From Marinobacter sediminum (lineage in GTDB: Bacteria; Pseudomonadota; Gammaproteobacteria; Pseudomonadales; Oleiphilaceae), in assembly GCF_016820575.1 (NCBI RefSeq), contig NZ_JAEMQH010000001.1, positions 620,001 through 684,000 of the forward strand: DNA of 64,000 bases, written 5' to 3'. This document shows positions 1 through 8,903 of the stretch, piece by piece. Under the pieces are notes generated by a model. The model ran no database searches, was not told where the DNA came from, and saw only the letters and a program-made list of their open reading frames with translations. Position 1 is the first letter of the stretch, and every line of letters begins with the position of its first letter. The position numbers and the translations under genes were made by a program.

Positions 1-644
1 GCCAGCACAATGTGGACAATGTTTTCGGTCAGGTCGTGGTCACCGGAAGAAATGAAAATCTTGGTGCCGGTGAGCTTGAAGCTGCCATCGGCCTGGGGCT
101 CGGCCTTGGTTTTCACCTGGCCCAGGTCGGTGCCGCATTGCGGCTCGGTCAGGCACATGGTGCCGCCCCAGCGGCCCTCGGTCAGGGGCGTCAGATAGGT
201 GTGCTTCTGGTCGTCGCTGCCGTGCAGAAAAATGGTGTTCATGGCGCCCAGGGACAGGCCCGGGTACATGGAGAACGACCAGTTGGCGGTGCCCATCATT
301 TCCTGCTTCAGCAGGCCCATGGACGCGGGCAGGCCCTGGCCACCAAATTCCTCGGGCGCCGACAGGCCCTGCCAGCCGCCCTGGGCGTACTGGTCATAGG
401 CAGCCTTGTACCCGGCAGGAGTGGTTACTTCACCATCGGTCAGGGTGCAGCCCTGTTCGTCGCCGCTCTGGTACAGCGGGCTCAGGACTTCTTCACAGAA
501 CCGGCCGCATTCGGTAAGAATGGCGTCCACAATATCGGGGCTGGCGTTGGCACCGCTGGCGAGGCGCTGGTAATGCCCGGGATAGTCAAACACTTCATTA
601 AGCAGGAATTTCATGTCGCGCAATGGCGCTTTATAAACCGGCAT
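1..644 (-). CDS. Acyl-CoA dehydrogenase, 5' part (truncated by window start)
   Basis: Reading the minus strand from an ATG at 642-644 gives an open frame to the window edge (about 214 residues), beginning MPVYKAPLRDMKFLLNEVFD. Upstream AGGAAC on the minus strand is a fair ribosome binding site. Visible family motifs are CLTEPQCGTDLG and the GTKIFISSGDHDLTEN segment of the middle beta domain that contacts FAD and substrate. The N-terminal extension resembles the long (about 600-residue) acyl-CoA dehydrogenases with an extra C-terminal domain, used in fatty acid beta-oxidation. The catalytic glutamate region lies outside the window, so activity cannot be judged. A DnaA-box-like 9-mer lies in the gap upstream at 668-676. 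Confidence 0.88.
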   Translation of the reverse strand, partial: MPVYKAPLRDMKFLLNEVFDYPGHYQRLASGANASPDIVDAILTECGRFCEEVLSPLYQSGDEQGCTLTDGEVTTPAGYKAAYDQYAQGGWQGLSAPEEFGGQGLPASMGLLKQEMMGTANWSFSMYPGLSLGAMNTIFLHGSDDQKHTYLTPLTEGRWGGTMCLTEPQCGTDLGQVKTKAEPQADGSFKLTGTKIFISSGDHDLTENIVHIVL

Positions 645-886
645 AACGGTTCCTCGTAATCCTTGGCTGTGGATAAGTCATCGTTGGGATGAGCCCATTT
701 CTACTGTTGTACGGTATTCCCCCGGCGCTGCCATTGACGAAAACCACCCCCGGTCCTGTCAGAAAAGACAATTGGCCGAAATGACGGGGTTTTCCACAGG
801 CCCCTGATTGTTGATCGGGCATAACCAACAGCGCGTATCTTGTACACAGATCATTCATCCACCTTTTGCCTGCGAGTGTAAAAATC

Positions 887-1447
887 ATGCAAAGCCCCTC
901 GGTAAGCGTCTTTGTTGCTGGCCCCGTTCGTCTACTCTGGTTATTGTTTGCGGTGTGGTTGTTGGCAGGGTGCGCCGGAGCTTCCCTGGACGATTACGCC
1001 GATCGTGAGCCCGCGCTGATCCCGGCCCAGTTTTTTACCGGTGAACTCTCGGCCCGGGGTGTGGTCAAGGACTACGCCGGTGAGGCCATTCGCACTTTCG
1101 ATGCGGACATCAGCGCCTCCTGGGATAACGACGGTAACGGCACTCTGGACGAGGTTTTCCGCTTCGACGACGGTGAAGTTCAGACTCGGACCTGGACCCT
1201 TACCCCGGTGGACGACGGCTATCGGGCCACCGCCGGCGATGTGGTTGAGCCAGGGCTGATGCAATGGCGTGGTAATGCCATTCACATGAATTACGTGCTG
1301 CGGCTGGCGTACGGGGACGGCACCCTGGATGTGCGCATGGACGACTGGATGTACCTGGTGACCCCGGACACCCTGATCAACGAAACTACCCTGAGCAAAT
1401 GGGGTATCGATGTTGGGGAGATTGTACTGGTGATCCAGAAACGATAA
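887..1447 (+). CDS. DUF3833-type lipoprotein
   Basis: A 186-residue protein if it starts at the ATG at 887. A TTG seven codons upstream (866) is possible but less attractive, because 887 places a short polar start directly before the hydrophobic stretch LLWLLFAVWLLAGC. LAGC is a lipobox, so export and lipidation at the cysteine are predicted. The rest is a compact, charged, probably beta-rich domain with WDNDGNGTLDEVFRF and a conserved-looking C-terminus (LSKWGIDVGEIVLVIQKR), resembling the DUF3833 family of unknown function. It lies 38 bases before the RND adaptor gene on the same strand and could be cotranscribed, but nothing links it to efflux. Confidence 0.75.
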   Translation: MQSPSVSVFVAGPVRLLWLLFAVWLLAGCAGASLDDYADREPALIPAQFFTGELSARGVVKDYAGEAIRTFDADISASWDNDGNGTLDEVFRFDDGEVQTRTWTLTPVDDGYRATAGDVVEPGLMQWRGNAIHMNYVLRLAYGDGTLDVRMDDWMYLVTPDTLINETTLSKWGIDVGEIVLVIQKR

Positions 1448-1485
1448 ACGAACCCGACGACGTTCACTGATTTTGGAAACTGTGT

Positions 1486-2580
1486 ATGTGGAAGCAATGG
1501 CTGGTGGCACTGGGCTTTGTGGTTGTAGCCGCCGGGGCTGCAGTAGGCTATCTGAATCTAGGGTCCGGTGAGCAGGCGCAGAGCGGTCGTGAACGTCCGC
1601 CATCGGCCGTCAACACTCGGCTACCCGAGCGGGATACGGTGCGCGATGTCGTCAAGTCAGTGGGTAACCTTGAGGCCCTGAACTCGGTGGAAGTGACCAG
1701 CGAAGTCAGTGGCCGGGTGGTGTCGCTGCAGCTGCAGAGTGGCACCCGGGTGGATCAGGGCACGGTCCTGCTGCAACTGGATGATCGCCAGGCCCGGGCG
1801 GACCTCCAGGTCATCGAATCCCAGCTCGCCGATGCCCGCCGCCAATACCAGCGCGCCCAGCAATTGCGTTCTAACAACAGTGTTTCCCAGGCCGAAGTCG
1901 ATGCCTTGCGCACCGCGGTCAGTGTGGCCGAAGCCCAGCGTGAGGCGGCCCGGGTCCGGCTGGAAAACCACCGTATTGAAGCGCCCTTTGCCGGGGTGCT
2001 TGGGCTCAGTGACATCGACATTGGCGCCTATGTGAGCGCTGGGACCCCCGTCGCTACCCTGGACGCTACCGACCGGATGGAACTGAATTTTGCCATTCCT
2101 GAACGCTTCCTGGGCGAGGTTAGCCTGGGCCAAAGTGTGGCTGGCCTGTCGCCGGCCTACCCAGAAGACCGCTTTACCGGTGAACTGGTGGAACTCGGTA
2201 CCCGCATCAACCCACTCAGCCGCACCCTGCCAGTACGGGCTTTGATCGATAACTCGGACGGCAAGCTGCGGCCTGGCCAGTTCATGTCCGCCACTTTGAT
2301 CCTCAGGGAGCGGGTGGCCTTGGTGATTCCCGAACAGGCGGTGATGATCCGCGGCGATGAGCAGTATGTCTTTGTCGCCGAGGACGGCGTGGCCCGCCGG
2401 ACCCCGGTGACTTTGGGTTCCCGAATGCCGGGCCGGGTTGAAGTGTCTGAAGGCCTCGATTTGGAGGATGCGGTGATCGTTACCGGTCAGGACCGGATCA
2501 GCAATGGCGACCGGATTCGGGTCCAGGACGCTGACAACGCGATTCCGGAGAATCGCTTCGTTCAGTCCATGGAGTCCTGA
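1486..2580 (+). CDS. RND efflux periplasmic adaptor (membrane fusion protein)
   Basis: 364 residues. An N-terminal hydrophobic segment (about residues 4-22) anchors or exports the protein. The barrel-sandwich/lipoyl half VTSEVSGRVVSLQLQSG sits near residue 70, followed by an alpha-helical hairpin (about 95-160, rich in Q, A and R) and the second lipoyl half HRIEAPFAGVLG. Beta-barrel and membrane-proximal domains follow (PGQFMSATLILRERVALVIP). Such adaptors bridge the inner-membrane RND pump to an outer-membrane TolC-like channel. The stop codon is two bases before the permease start at 2583, so the two genes form a tight operon. No outer-membrane channel gene is nearby, so the pump probably uses a TolC encoded elsewhere. 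The exported substrate cannot be told from sequence. Confidence 0.93.
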   Translation: MWKQWLVALGFVVVAAGAAVGYLNLGSGEQAQSGRERPPSAVNTRLPERDTVRDVVKSVGNLEALNSVEVTSEVSGRVVSLQLQSGTRVDQGTVLLQLDDRQARADLQVIESQLADARRQYQRAQQLRSNNSVSQAEVDALRTAVSVAEAQREAARVRLENHRIEAPFAGVLGLSDIDIGAYVSAGTPVATLDATDRMELNFAIPERFLGEVSLGQSVAGLSPAYPEDRFTGELVELGTRINPLSRTLPVRALIDNSDGKLRPGQFMSATLILRERVALVIPEQAVMIRGDEQYVFVAEDGVARRTPVTLGSRMPGRVEVSEGLDLEDAVIVTGQDRISNGDRIRVQDADNAIPENRFVQSMES

Positions 2581-2582
2581 GC

Positions 2583-5500
2583 GTGGTTTTGTCCGATGTT
2601 TCTATTAAACGACCGGTGTTTGCCACCGTCATCAGTCTGCTGATCGTGGTCTTTGGTCTGGCGGCGTTACTGGGTCTGCCGGTGCGGGAGTATCCGGACA
2701 TTGATCCACCGGAGGTCTCGATCTCCACCGACTACACCGGCGCCGCCGCCGAGGTGGTGGACACGCAGATTACCCAAGTGATCGAGGGTGCGATCAGCGG
2801 CATCGAAGGCATCCGCTCGATCGAATCGTCAACCGAACAGGGCGAGTCTCGCACCAGCATCGAGTTTTCCACAGACCGGGATGTGGATATCGCCGCCAAT
2901 GACGTCCGGGACGCGGTGTCCCGGGTTGCTAACCAGTTGCCCGAGGAAGCCGATCCGTCAGTGGTGCGGAAAGCCGATTCTGACGCCCGGCCGATGATGT
3001 GGGTGACGCTCCGCAGTAACGTCTGGGACAGTGCCGAACTCAGTGATTTTGCTGACCGGGCCCTGGCCGACCGATTGTCGGTGCTGGATGGTGTTGCCGA
3101 TGTCTTCATCGGTGGTGAACGCCGTTACGCCATCCGGGTCTGGCTCGACCGGGAGCGGCTGGCGGCCCGGAATATCACCGTGGCGGAAGTCGAAGCGGCG
3201 CTGCGGTCCAACAACGTGGAACTGCCGGCCGGCTCGGTGGATTCTTCCACCCGTAACTTCACGGTCCGGGCCGAGGGCCGAGTGTCGACGGTGGAGGAAT
3301 TCCAGCGCCTGGTCATCCGGCGCGACGGCAATGACCTGCTGCGGCTGGGCGAGGTTGCCAATGTCGAGATGGGCGTGGAATCCGATGTTGGTCGTTTGCG
3401 CGCCAACGGTCAAACCGCCATTGGCATGGGCATTATCCGTCAGTCCAAGGCCAATACCGTGGCGGTGTCCGATGCGGTTCAGGCCGAACTCGAGAACATT
3501 CGGGAAACCCTGCCCCCGGAAGTCACCATCGCCGAGAGCTACGATGAATCGATCTTTATCCGCGCCTCCATTAAGGAGGTAGTGATCACCCTGGCTATTG
3601 CCGTCTCCCTGGTGATCCTGGTGATTTTCCTGTTCCTGCGTTCCTGGCGGGCCACCCTGATTCCGGCGGTGACCATTCCGGTGGCCGTGATTGGCGCCTT
3701 TATCGGCCTCGGTTTCCTGGGCTTTTCCATCAACGTGCTGACCCTGCTGGCGGTGATTCTTGCCATCGGCCTGGTGGTGGACGATGCCATCGTCATGCTC
3801 GAGAACATCCAGCGCCGCATCGATAACGGCGAGCCGCCGCTGCTGGCGTCTTACCGGGGCGCGAAACAGGTGGCCTTCGCCGTGATTGCCACCACCCTCA
3901 CGTTAGTCGCGGTGTTTGTGCCCATCTCGTTCATGGGCGGCAATGTCGGCCGGCTGTTCGCCGAGTTTGGTTTCACCCTGGCGGCTGCCGTAGTGGTGTC
4001 CAGCGTGGTAGCGCTCACCCTGGCACCGATGCTCTGTTCCAAGTGGCTGCGCCACAGCCCGGAAACCGCCGAGGGCCACCGCTTGTGGGCGGCCAGTGAG
4101 AAGGTGCTCGATGGCCTGACCCACGGTTACCAGCGCCTGTTGCGGTTCGCCCTGAACCAGCCGGGGCTGTTGCTGGGATTGGGGCTGGCCGGGATGATCC
4201 TGGCTGCGGTGGTGTACCCGCAATTGCCTCAGGAACTGGCGCCGACCGAGGACCGGGGTATCATCATCATGCCGACCAGTGCACCGCGGGGCTCAACCGT
4301 GGAATTCACTGATCACTATGTACGTCAGGCCGAGGCCGAGCTGCTGCCTTACCTGGAATCCGGTGCGGCTGACCGCTTGCTGTCGATCGTTGGCTTTCGG
4401 GATGAGGAAGACAACGCCTTCATGATCATGGGCCTGGCGCCCTGGGAAGAACGGAGTACCAAGCAACAACAGATCACCAGTGAGTTGCGGGGCAAGCTGA
4501 GCCAGATCTCGGGTATCCGGACGGTGGCGGTGAACCCGCCGGGGCTGGGCCAACGGGGCTTCAACCAGGAGGTTCAGTTTGTCGTGGCCGGTCCGGATTA
4601 CGAATCGGTCCAGGCCTGGAGCGACGAGTTGGTGGAGCGGGCCAAGGACAACCCCAACCTGCTCAATCTGGACACGGATTTTGAACTGACCCGTCCGGAA
4701 TTGCGGGTGTCGATTGATCGCGAGCGCGCCGCCGACCTGGACATTACCATCGAGGATGTCGGTCTCACCCTGCAGACCATGCTCGCGTCACGCCAGGTGA
4801 CCACCTATCTGGATCGCGGTCGCGAGTACGACGTGATTGTGCAGGCAGCGGATGCCGATAGGGCGACCCCGGCGGACCTGGGCCAGATTTTCCTGCGCCC
4901 CCGCGAGGGCGGCGCTCTGATTCCCATGCAGGCCCTGGTGTCGATCAAGGAAACCGGTGCCAATCCGGATTTGCGTCGCATTGACCGGCTGCCGGCGGTG
5001 GTGATCAGTGCGTCTTTGGCCGATGGTTACGATCTGGGCTCGGCCCTGAACTATCTGAATAACCTGGCTGTGGATAACTTGCCTCCGGAGGCGCGGGTTA
5101 GCTACCAGGGCCTGTCCCGGGAATTCCAGGAATCGTCCGCTGCCATCTATCTGACCTTCGGGTTGGCCTTCGTGATTGTGTTCCTGGTGCTGGCTGCCCA
5201 GTTTGAAAGCTGGATCCACCCGTTGATCATTATGCTGTCAGTACCGCTGGCGGTGACCGGCGCTTTGCTGGCGCTCTGGTGGTCGGGCATCAGCCTGAAC
5301 ATCTACAGTCAGATTGGCATCATCATGCTGCTCGGCCTCATGGCCAAGAATGGCATCTTGATTGTCGAGTTTGCCAATCAGATGCGGGACCGGGGCTACG
5401 CCGTCAAAGACGCCATTCTGGAAGGAGCCAGCCTGCGTTTTCGGCCGGTACTGATGACCACCATTTCCACCGTGTTTGGGGCTGTGCCCCTGGTGATTGC

Positions 5501-5729
5501 CACCGGAGCCGGCGCCGAAAGCCGTGCGGCGATTGGTGTGGTCATCCTGGGTGGGTTGGTGTTCGCGACCACGCTGACCCTGTTCATCATCCCGGTGCTG
5601 TACAACCTGCTGGCGCGCTTTGCCAAATCGGCCAATGCGGTGGAGAAGGAGTTGGAACGTCAGGCCGGTGGACCGGCCGGGGGCTCTGTTACCTCAGCCG
5701 CACCGCAAATGCGGGCCGACGATTTCTGA
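2583..5729 (+). CDS. RND family efflux permease (HAE1/AcrB-like)
   Basis: 1048 residues, the usual length for hydrophobe/amphiphile efflux pumps. The GTG start at 2583 follows the adaptor stop at once. The family N-terminus SDVSIKRPVFATVISLLIVV is present, and the two large periplasmic loops interrupt two sets of six membrane helices. The proton-relay pair is visible in TM4 (AIGLVVDDAIVMLENIQRR) and the partner lysine in TM10 (LLGLMAKNGILIVEFANQ), so proton-coupled transport should be intact. The C-terminal tail is short and hydrophilic. Together with the adaptor it would export toxic compounds or lipophilic molecules from the periplasm or inner leaflet. The gene converges on the EAL gene with only about 40 bases between stops. 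Confidence 0.95.
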   Translation: MVLSDVSIKRPVFATVISLLIVVFGLAALLGLPVREYPDIDPPEVSISTDYTGAAAEVVDTQITQVIEGAISGIEGIRSIESSTEQGESRTSIEFSTDRDVDIAANDVRDAVSRVANQLPEEADPSVVRKADSDARPMMWVTLRSNVWDSAELSDFADRALADRLSVLDGVADVFIGGERRYAIRVWLDRERLAARNITVAEVEAALRSNNVELPAGSVDSSTRNFTVRAEGRVSTVEEFQRLVIRRDGNDLLRLGEVANVEMGVESDVGRLRANGQTAIGMGIIRQSKANTVAVSDAVQAELENIRETLPPEVTIAESYDESIFIRASIKEVVITLAIAVSLVILVIFLFLRSWRATLIPAVTIPVAVIGAFIGLGFLGFSINVLTLLAVILAIGLVVDDAIVMLENIQRRIDNGEPPLLASYRGAKQVAFAVIATTLTLVAVFVPISFMGGNVGRLFAEFGFTLAAAVVVSSVVALTLAPMLCSKWLRHSPETAEGHRLWAASEKVLDGLTHGYQRLLRFALNQPGLLLGLGLAGMILAAVVYPQLPQELAPTEDRGIIIMPTSAPRGSTVEFTDHYVRQAEAELLPYLESGAADRLLSIVGFRDEEDNAFMIMGLAPWEERSTKQQQITSELRGKLSQISGIRTVAVNPPGLGQRGFNQEVQFVVAGPDYESVQAWSDELVERAKDNPNLLNLDTDFELTRPELRVSIDRERAADLDITIEDVGLTLQTMLASRQVTTYLDRGREYDVIVQAADADRATPADLGQIFLRPREGGALIPMQALVSIKETGANPDLRRIDRLPAVVISASLADGYDLGSALNYLNNLAVDNLPPEARVSYQGLSREFQESSAAIYLTFGLAFVIVFLVLAAQFESWIHPLIIMLSVPLAVTGALLALWWSGISLNIYSQIGIIMLLGLMAKNGILIVEFANQMRDRGYAVKDAILEGASLRFRPVLMTTISTVFGAVPLVIATGAGAESRAAIGVVILGGLVFATTLTLFIIPVLYNLLARFAKSANAVEKELERQAGGPAGGSVTSAAPQMRADDF

Positions 5730-5768
5730 CCTCGACCGCGGGTTCAGTGGTCGAGCCAGCCCGCAGAG

Positions 5769-7037
5769 TCACAGAGTCGATGGGAATGACATCTGGCCCG
5801 AGAATACTTCGTCGGGGTGGATGTCCACGCAGAAGACCTGGGCCCCGGCCCCGCTATACAGGCTTGTGGATAAGGTGATGGTGCGTTTGGCGTCGGGTAG
5901 GCCGACGTACGGCCGCGAGCTACTGATCTGTTGAGGCCGCTCAAGGGCATTGCGGAAATACTCGCGATGCTCCCAACGAGCGCCGGCCGAGTGGTACAGA
6001 GGGTTGAACCGGCGGCGATTCCTATCACTGTCGGTGTGAGCAAGGTTGCCCAGCTGTACGCCGTTGGCATCCAGGACAAAGCAACGTTTTACACCGCTTT
6101 GCTCTAACAGGCGCTGGCAGGCTTCCCGGAAATCATGGCCGCGAGCCAGTCCATGGCAGGCATCCATGATTTCAAACCGCAACAGCCGGAGGTAGCTCTC
6201 CTGGTTTTGATGGTCCTGCAGGGACCATTCATCGGAGTGGACCAGGACATCATGGAGTCGGGACTCAGACTTATCCACAACGCTATGGGTGATACACTCA
6301 GGCCTGCCGAGCAGAAATCCCTGTAACAGATCGGCTTCCGTTGCCAGTGCAATTCTGGCTTGCGCTGTGTTCTCGATACCTTCCAGCAGCACCAGACTGC
6401 CGCTTTCTCGGATCATCCGGACCAGGCTTTCCAACAACAATCGGGCCCGGTTGTTCTTTTCGGCATTGACCAGCAGGCTGCGATCCAGTTTTACAATCAG
6501 GGGGTTTATTTGCCACAGCCGTTCGAAGTTCGAGTCCCCCATCCCGAAGTCATCAATCGCGATCTGAAAACCCAACGTCTTGGCCTTGTGGATAAACACC
6601 ATCAACGCTTCGGGGTTGTCCGAGGCTGTCTCCACCAACTCCAGGACTACCCTGTCCGGTTCGATACCGGCGCCATGGCAGTGTGCGGCCAGTCGCTCCA
6701 GCGAGGCATCGGGATGCACGCAGGTGTCAGGATTGATGTTCAGGAATAACCAGACCGGACTTTCACCGGCGGCGAAGTTCGCCAGGTGCAGATGCAGCAG
6801 GTGCCGATCCAGCTCGGGGGTCTGGTCCAGAGTGGCGGCCTGCTCGAACAGGCTGAGGGGAGAAACCGGCTGATCGTGTTGGCTGACCCGGACCAATGCT
6901 TCAAAGCCCACCAGTTTCTGGTGGGTCGGACTCAGGATCGGTTGATACACCGATCTGAAATCGTAGTTGTGGATAATGTCTGGCTCGGAGTGAGCACGGG
7001 CATGGCTTCGGCGGGAAAGTCGGACTACGCTGCTCAT
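5769..7037 (-). CDS. EAL-domain protein (putative c-di-GMP phosphodiesterase) with C-terminal sensory-like region
   Basis: 422 residues. The EAL domain comes first (about residues 25-255). The signature FEALVR, the Asn-bearing FLNINPDT, ELVETA, IDDFGMG, VKLDRS, LLEGIE and LLQGFLLG are all present, so the metal and catalytic residues of an active cyclic-di-GMP phosphodiesterase appear kept. The C-terminal part (about 290-422) carries FVLDANGVQLGNLAH and a downstream DIHPDEVF, resembling a PDC/Cache-like fold, though no membrane segment flanks it, so it may be a cytoplasmic ligand domain. The EAL-first order is less common than sensor-first. It is transcribed alone, opposite to its neighbours. 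Several perfect DnaA-box 9-mers fall inside the coding region. Confidence 0.88.
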   Translation of the reverse strand: MSSVVRLSRRSHARAHSEPDIIHNYDFRSVYQPILSPTHQKLVGFEALVRVSQHDQPVSPLSLFEQAATLDQTPELDRHLLHLHLANFAAGESPVWLFLNINPDTCVHPDASLERLAAHCHGAGIEPDRVVLELVETASDNPEALMVFIHKAKTLGFQIAIDDFGMGDSNFERLWQINPLIVKLDRSLLVNAEKNNRARLLLESLVRMIRESGSLVLLEGIENTAQARIALATEADLLQGFLLGRPECITHSVVDKSESRLHDVLVHSDEWSLQDHQNQESYLRLLRFEIMDACHGLARGHDFREACQRLLEQSGVKRCFVLDANGVQLGNLAHTDSDRNRRRFNPLYHSAGARWEHREYFRNALERPQQISSSRPYVGLPDAKRTITLSTSLYSGAGAQVFCVDIHPDEVFSGQMSFPSTL

Positions 7038-7263
7038 TCAGCAACCTCGAACCTTGCTGTGGTTGTAGCCGTCCTGGCCGTGGATTGAACGCATTAAAAT
7101 ACACCTAACATGCGGATTTCGTGCCAAAATTAACGAGTGACGGTCAGGCCTGCGGCGACTGGCAGGCAACCGGATGCAACACGAATCAACTCGACGGATT
7201 TGCACGACCTCGGTGCGCCCCGGGGTATTATCGACCGCGTTGTGCACTAAAACAGGATGATTC

Positions 7264-8562
7264 ATGGAGCCACAAAGCCAGTTCCGATTGCTGGGGCAAC
7301 AGCGGTTTTTGCCGTTCTACCTGACGCAGTTCTCCGGCGCCTTTAACGATAATCTCTACAAGAACGCCCTGTTGCTGCTGATCACTTTCAGCGCCGGTGG
7401 TCTGATGGGCTTGTCGGTCAATGTCGTGGTCAATCTGGCGGCGTTTCTGTTCATCCTGCCGTTTTTCCTGTTCTCCGGGATTGCCGGGCAACTGGCGGAC
7501 AACTACGAAAAGGCGCGGATCATTCGCACCGTCAAACTGGCGGAAATTGTCATCATGGCGCTGGCGGCCATCGGCCTGTGGTTTGGCTGGTATGAGCTGC
7601 TGCTGGTGTTGCTGTTCCTGATGGGTACCCAGTCCACCTTCTTCGGGCCTGTGAAATACGCGATCCTGCCCCAGGTGCTGGCGGATGAGGAACTGGTCGG
7701 CGGCAATGGACTGGTCAGCATGGGCACCTTCGTCGCTATCCTGCTCGGTACCATCGTCGCCGGGCTACTGATGGGCTATGACCTGGCTGCGAAACTGACC
7801 GCCGTGGCGGTACTGCTTATGGCGGTACTGGGCTATGTTGCCGCCCGCCAGGTGCCGCCAACCGGCGATCGGAACCTGGCCGGCGCGATTCGGTTTCGAC
7901 CGGTACAGGAGACCTGGCAGTTGATGGTCATTGCCGCCGAGCGCCGCCGGGTGCTGTTGGCGGTGCTGGCCATTTCCTGGTTCTGGTTCCTCGGCGCTGC
8001 TTACCTGACTCAGTTTCCGAATTTTGCCCGCACCAGCCTCCTTGGGGACGAAACCGTAGTCACCCTCTTGCTGTCGACGTTTATTGTCGGGATATCAACC
8101 GGTGCCATGCTCTGTGAGCGACTGACTCGGCACCAAATTTCCCTGGTACCGGTGCCTTGGGGCGCTCTGGGACTGACATTGCTGGGCATCGATCTGTTCT
8201 TTGCGGTGCCGGAATCGCCGATGCAATCGACCTGGCTAACCCTGCTGACGGACCCGGTGTACCTGCGGGTGCTGTTTGATCTGGTAGGCATTGGCGTTTG
8301 CGGTGGCTTGTTCATTGTCCCCTTGTACGCCTTCATTCAGCACGAAACACCGGATCACAAGCGTGCCCGCATCATTGCCGCTCTCAATGTGATTAATGCC
8401 CTGTTCATGGTGGTCAGTGCCCTGGTGGGCATTCTGGTGCTTGGCGTACTGGAAGTGACTATTCCCGGATTTTTCCTGTTGTTATCACTGCTTAACGCTT
8501 CGGTCTGGCTGGTGGTGTGGCGCCTGCGGCGTTCAGAGTCGGCGAAATCTGTGGATAATTAA
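7264..8562 (+). CDS. MFS transporter, LplT-like (lysophospholipid flippase family)
   Basis: 432 residues with about 12 hydrophobic helices. The N-terminus FLPFYLTQFSGAFNDNLYKN and the loop GQLADNYEKARIIR are typical of the MFS branch that includes LplT and the transporter half of the fused LplT/acyltransferase/acyl-ACP synthetase proteins. Here the protein stops after the transporter domain, so no acyltransferase activity is attached. LplT members flip lysophospholipids across the inner membrane for re-acylation; that role here is an inference. The final codons (..SVDN) overlap a perfect DnaA box at 8550-8558. Confidence 0.82.
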   Translation: MEPQSQFRLLGQQRFLPFYLTQFSGAFNDNLYKNALLLLITFSAGGLMGLSVNVVVNLAAFLFILPFFLFSGIAGQLADNYEKARIIRTVKLAEIVIMALAAIGLWFGWYELLLVLLFLMGTQSTFFGPVKYAILPQVLADEELVGGNGLVSMGTFVAILLGTIVAGLLMGYDLAAKLTAVAVLLMAVLGYVAARQVPPTGDRNLAGAIRFRPVQETWQLMVIAAERRRVLLAVLAISWFWFLGAAYLTQFPNFARTSLLGDETVVTLLLSTFIVGISTGAMLCERLTRHQISLVPVPWGALGLTLLGIDLFFAVPESPMQSTWLTLLTDPVYLRVLFDLVGIGVCGGLFIVPLYAFIQHETPDHKRARIIAALNVINALFMVVSALVGILVLGVLEVTIPGFFLLLSLLNASVWLVVWRLRRSESAKSVDN

Positions 8563-8752
8563 TTGAATAAACGTCGGAAAACCTCTGGACGCATTTTAAT
8601 AAAAATAACAAAAACAATATTTTAAGTGCAATTTTAGGGCAGTTAACCCTTGCTTGAAAATGTGGATAACTGTCTTAAAAACTTTTTTAAGAAGAGCTGT
8701 ACAAGCGTTTGAAAAGCCGGTGTATTTCGGTTATCCACTACCGTCATCCACA
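8550..8752. other. Candidate replication origin or DnaA-binding region upstream of mnmG
   Basis: The gap between the MFS gene and mnmG (8563-8903) has no gene. It holds two perfect DnaA boxes (TGTGGATAA at 8550-8558 and 8661-8669) and two with one mismatch (TTATCCACT at 8731-8739, TCATCCACA at 8744-8752). Between the first two lies a strongly AT-rich stretch (about 8556-8640, many A/T runs) that could be a DNA unwinding element. The downstream order mnmG-rsmG-parA-parB-atp is the conserved origin-proximal arrangement of many bacteria, and in enteric bacteria oriC itself lies just upstream of mnmG. Some relatives instead use an origin next to dnaA, which is not in this window, so origin function is an inference. 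Confidence 0.55.
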
Positions 8753-8903
8753 GGAAAAGGGCGGGTTTTTCCGCGGCCTGATGCGTTGTCGGCTTTCAAC
8801 ACCGCTCGGCTCTGGTTAAAATTTGCACATTCCAACTGCAATTCGGCGGCCGAGGCGTTATACTCGCCGCCCTGTTTTTATCCCCCGATTTCCGAGGTGA
8901 ACT

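Noticed and set aside
12-659. Plus-strand 215-codon frame at the window start
   Set aside because: It is the complement of the acyl-CoA dehydrogenase frame, which has clear family motifs on the minus strand.
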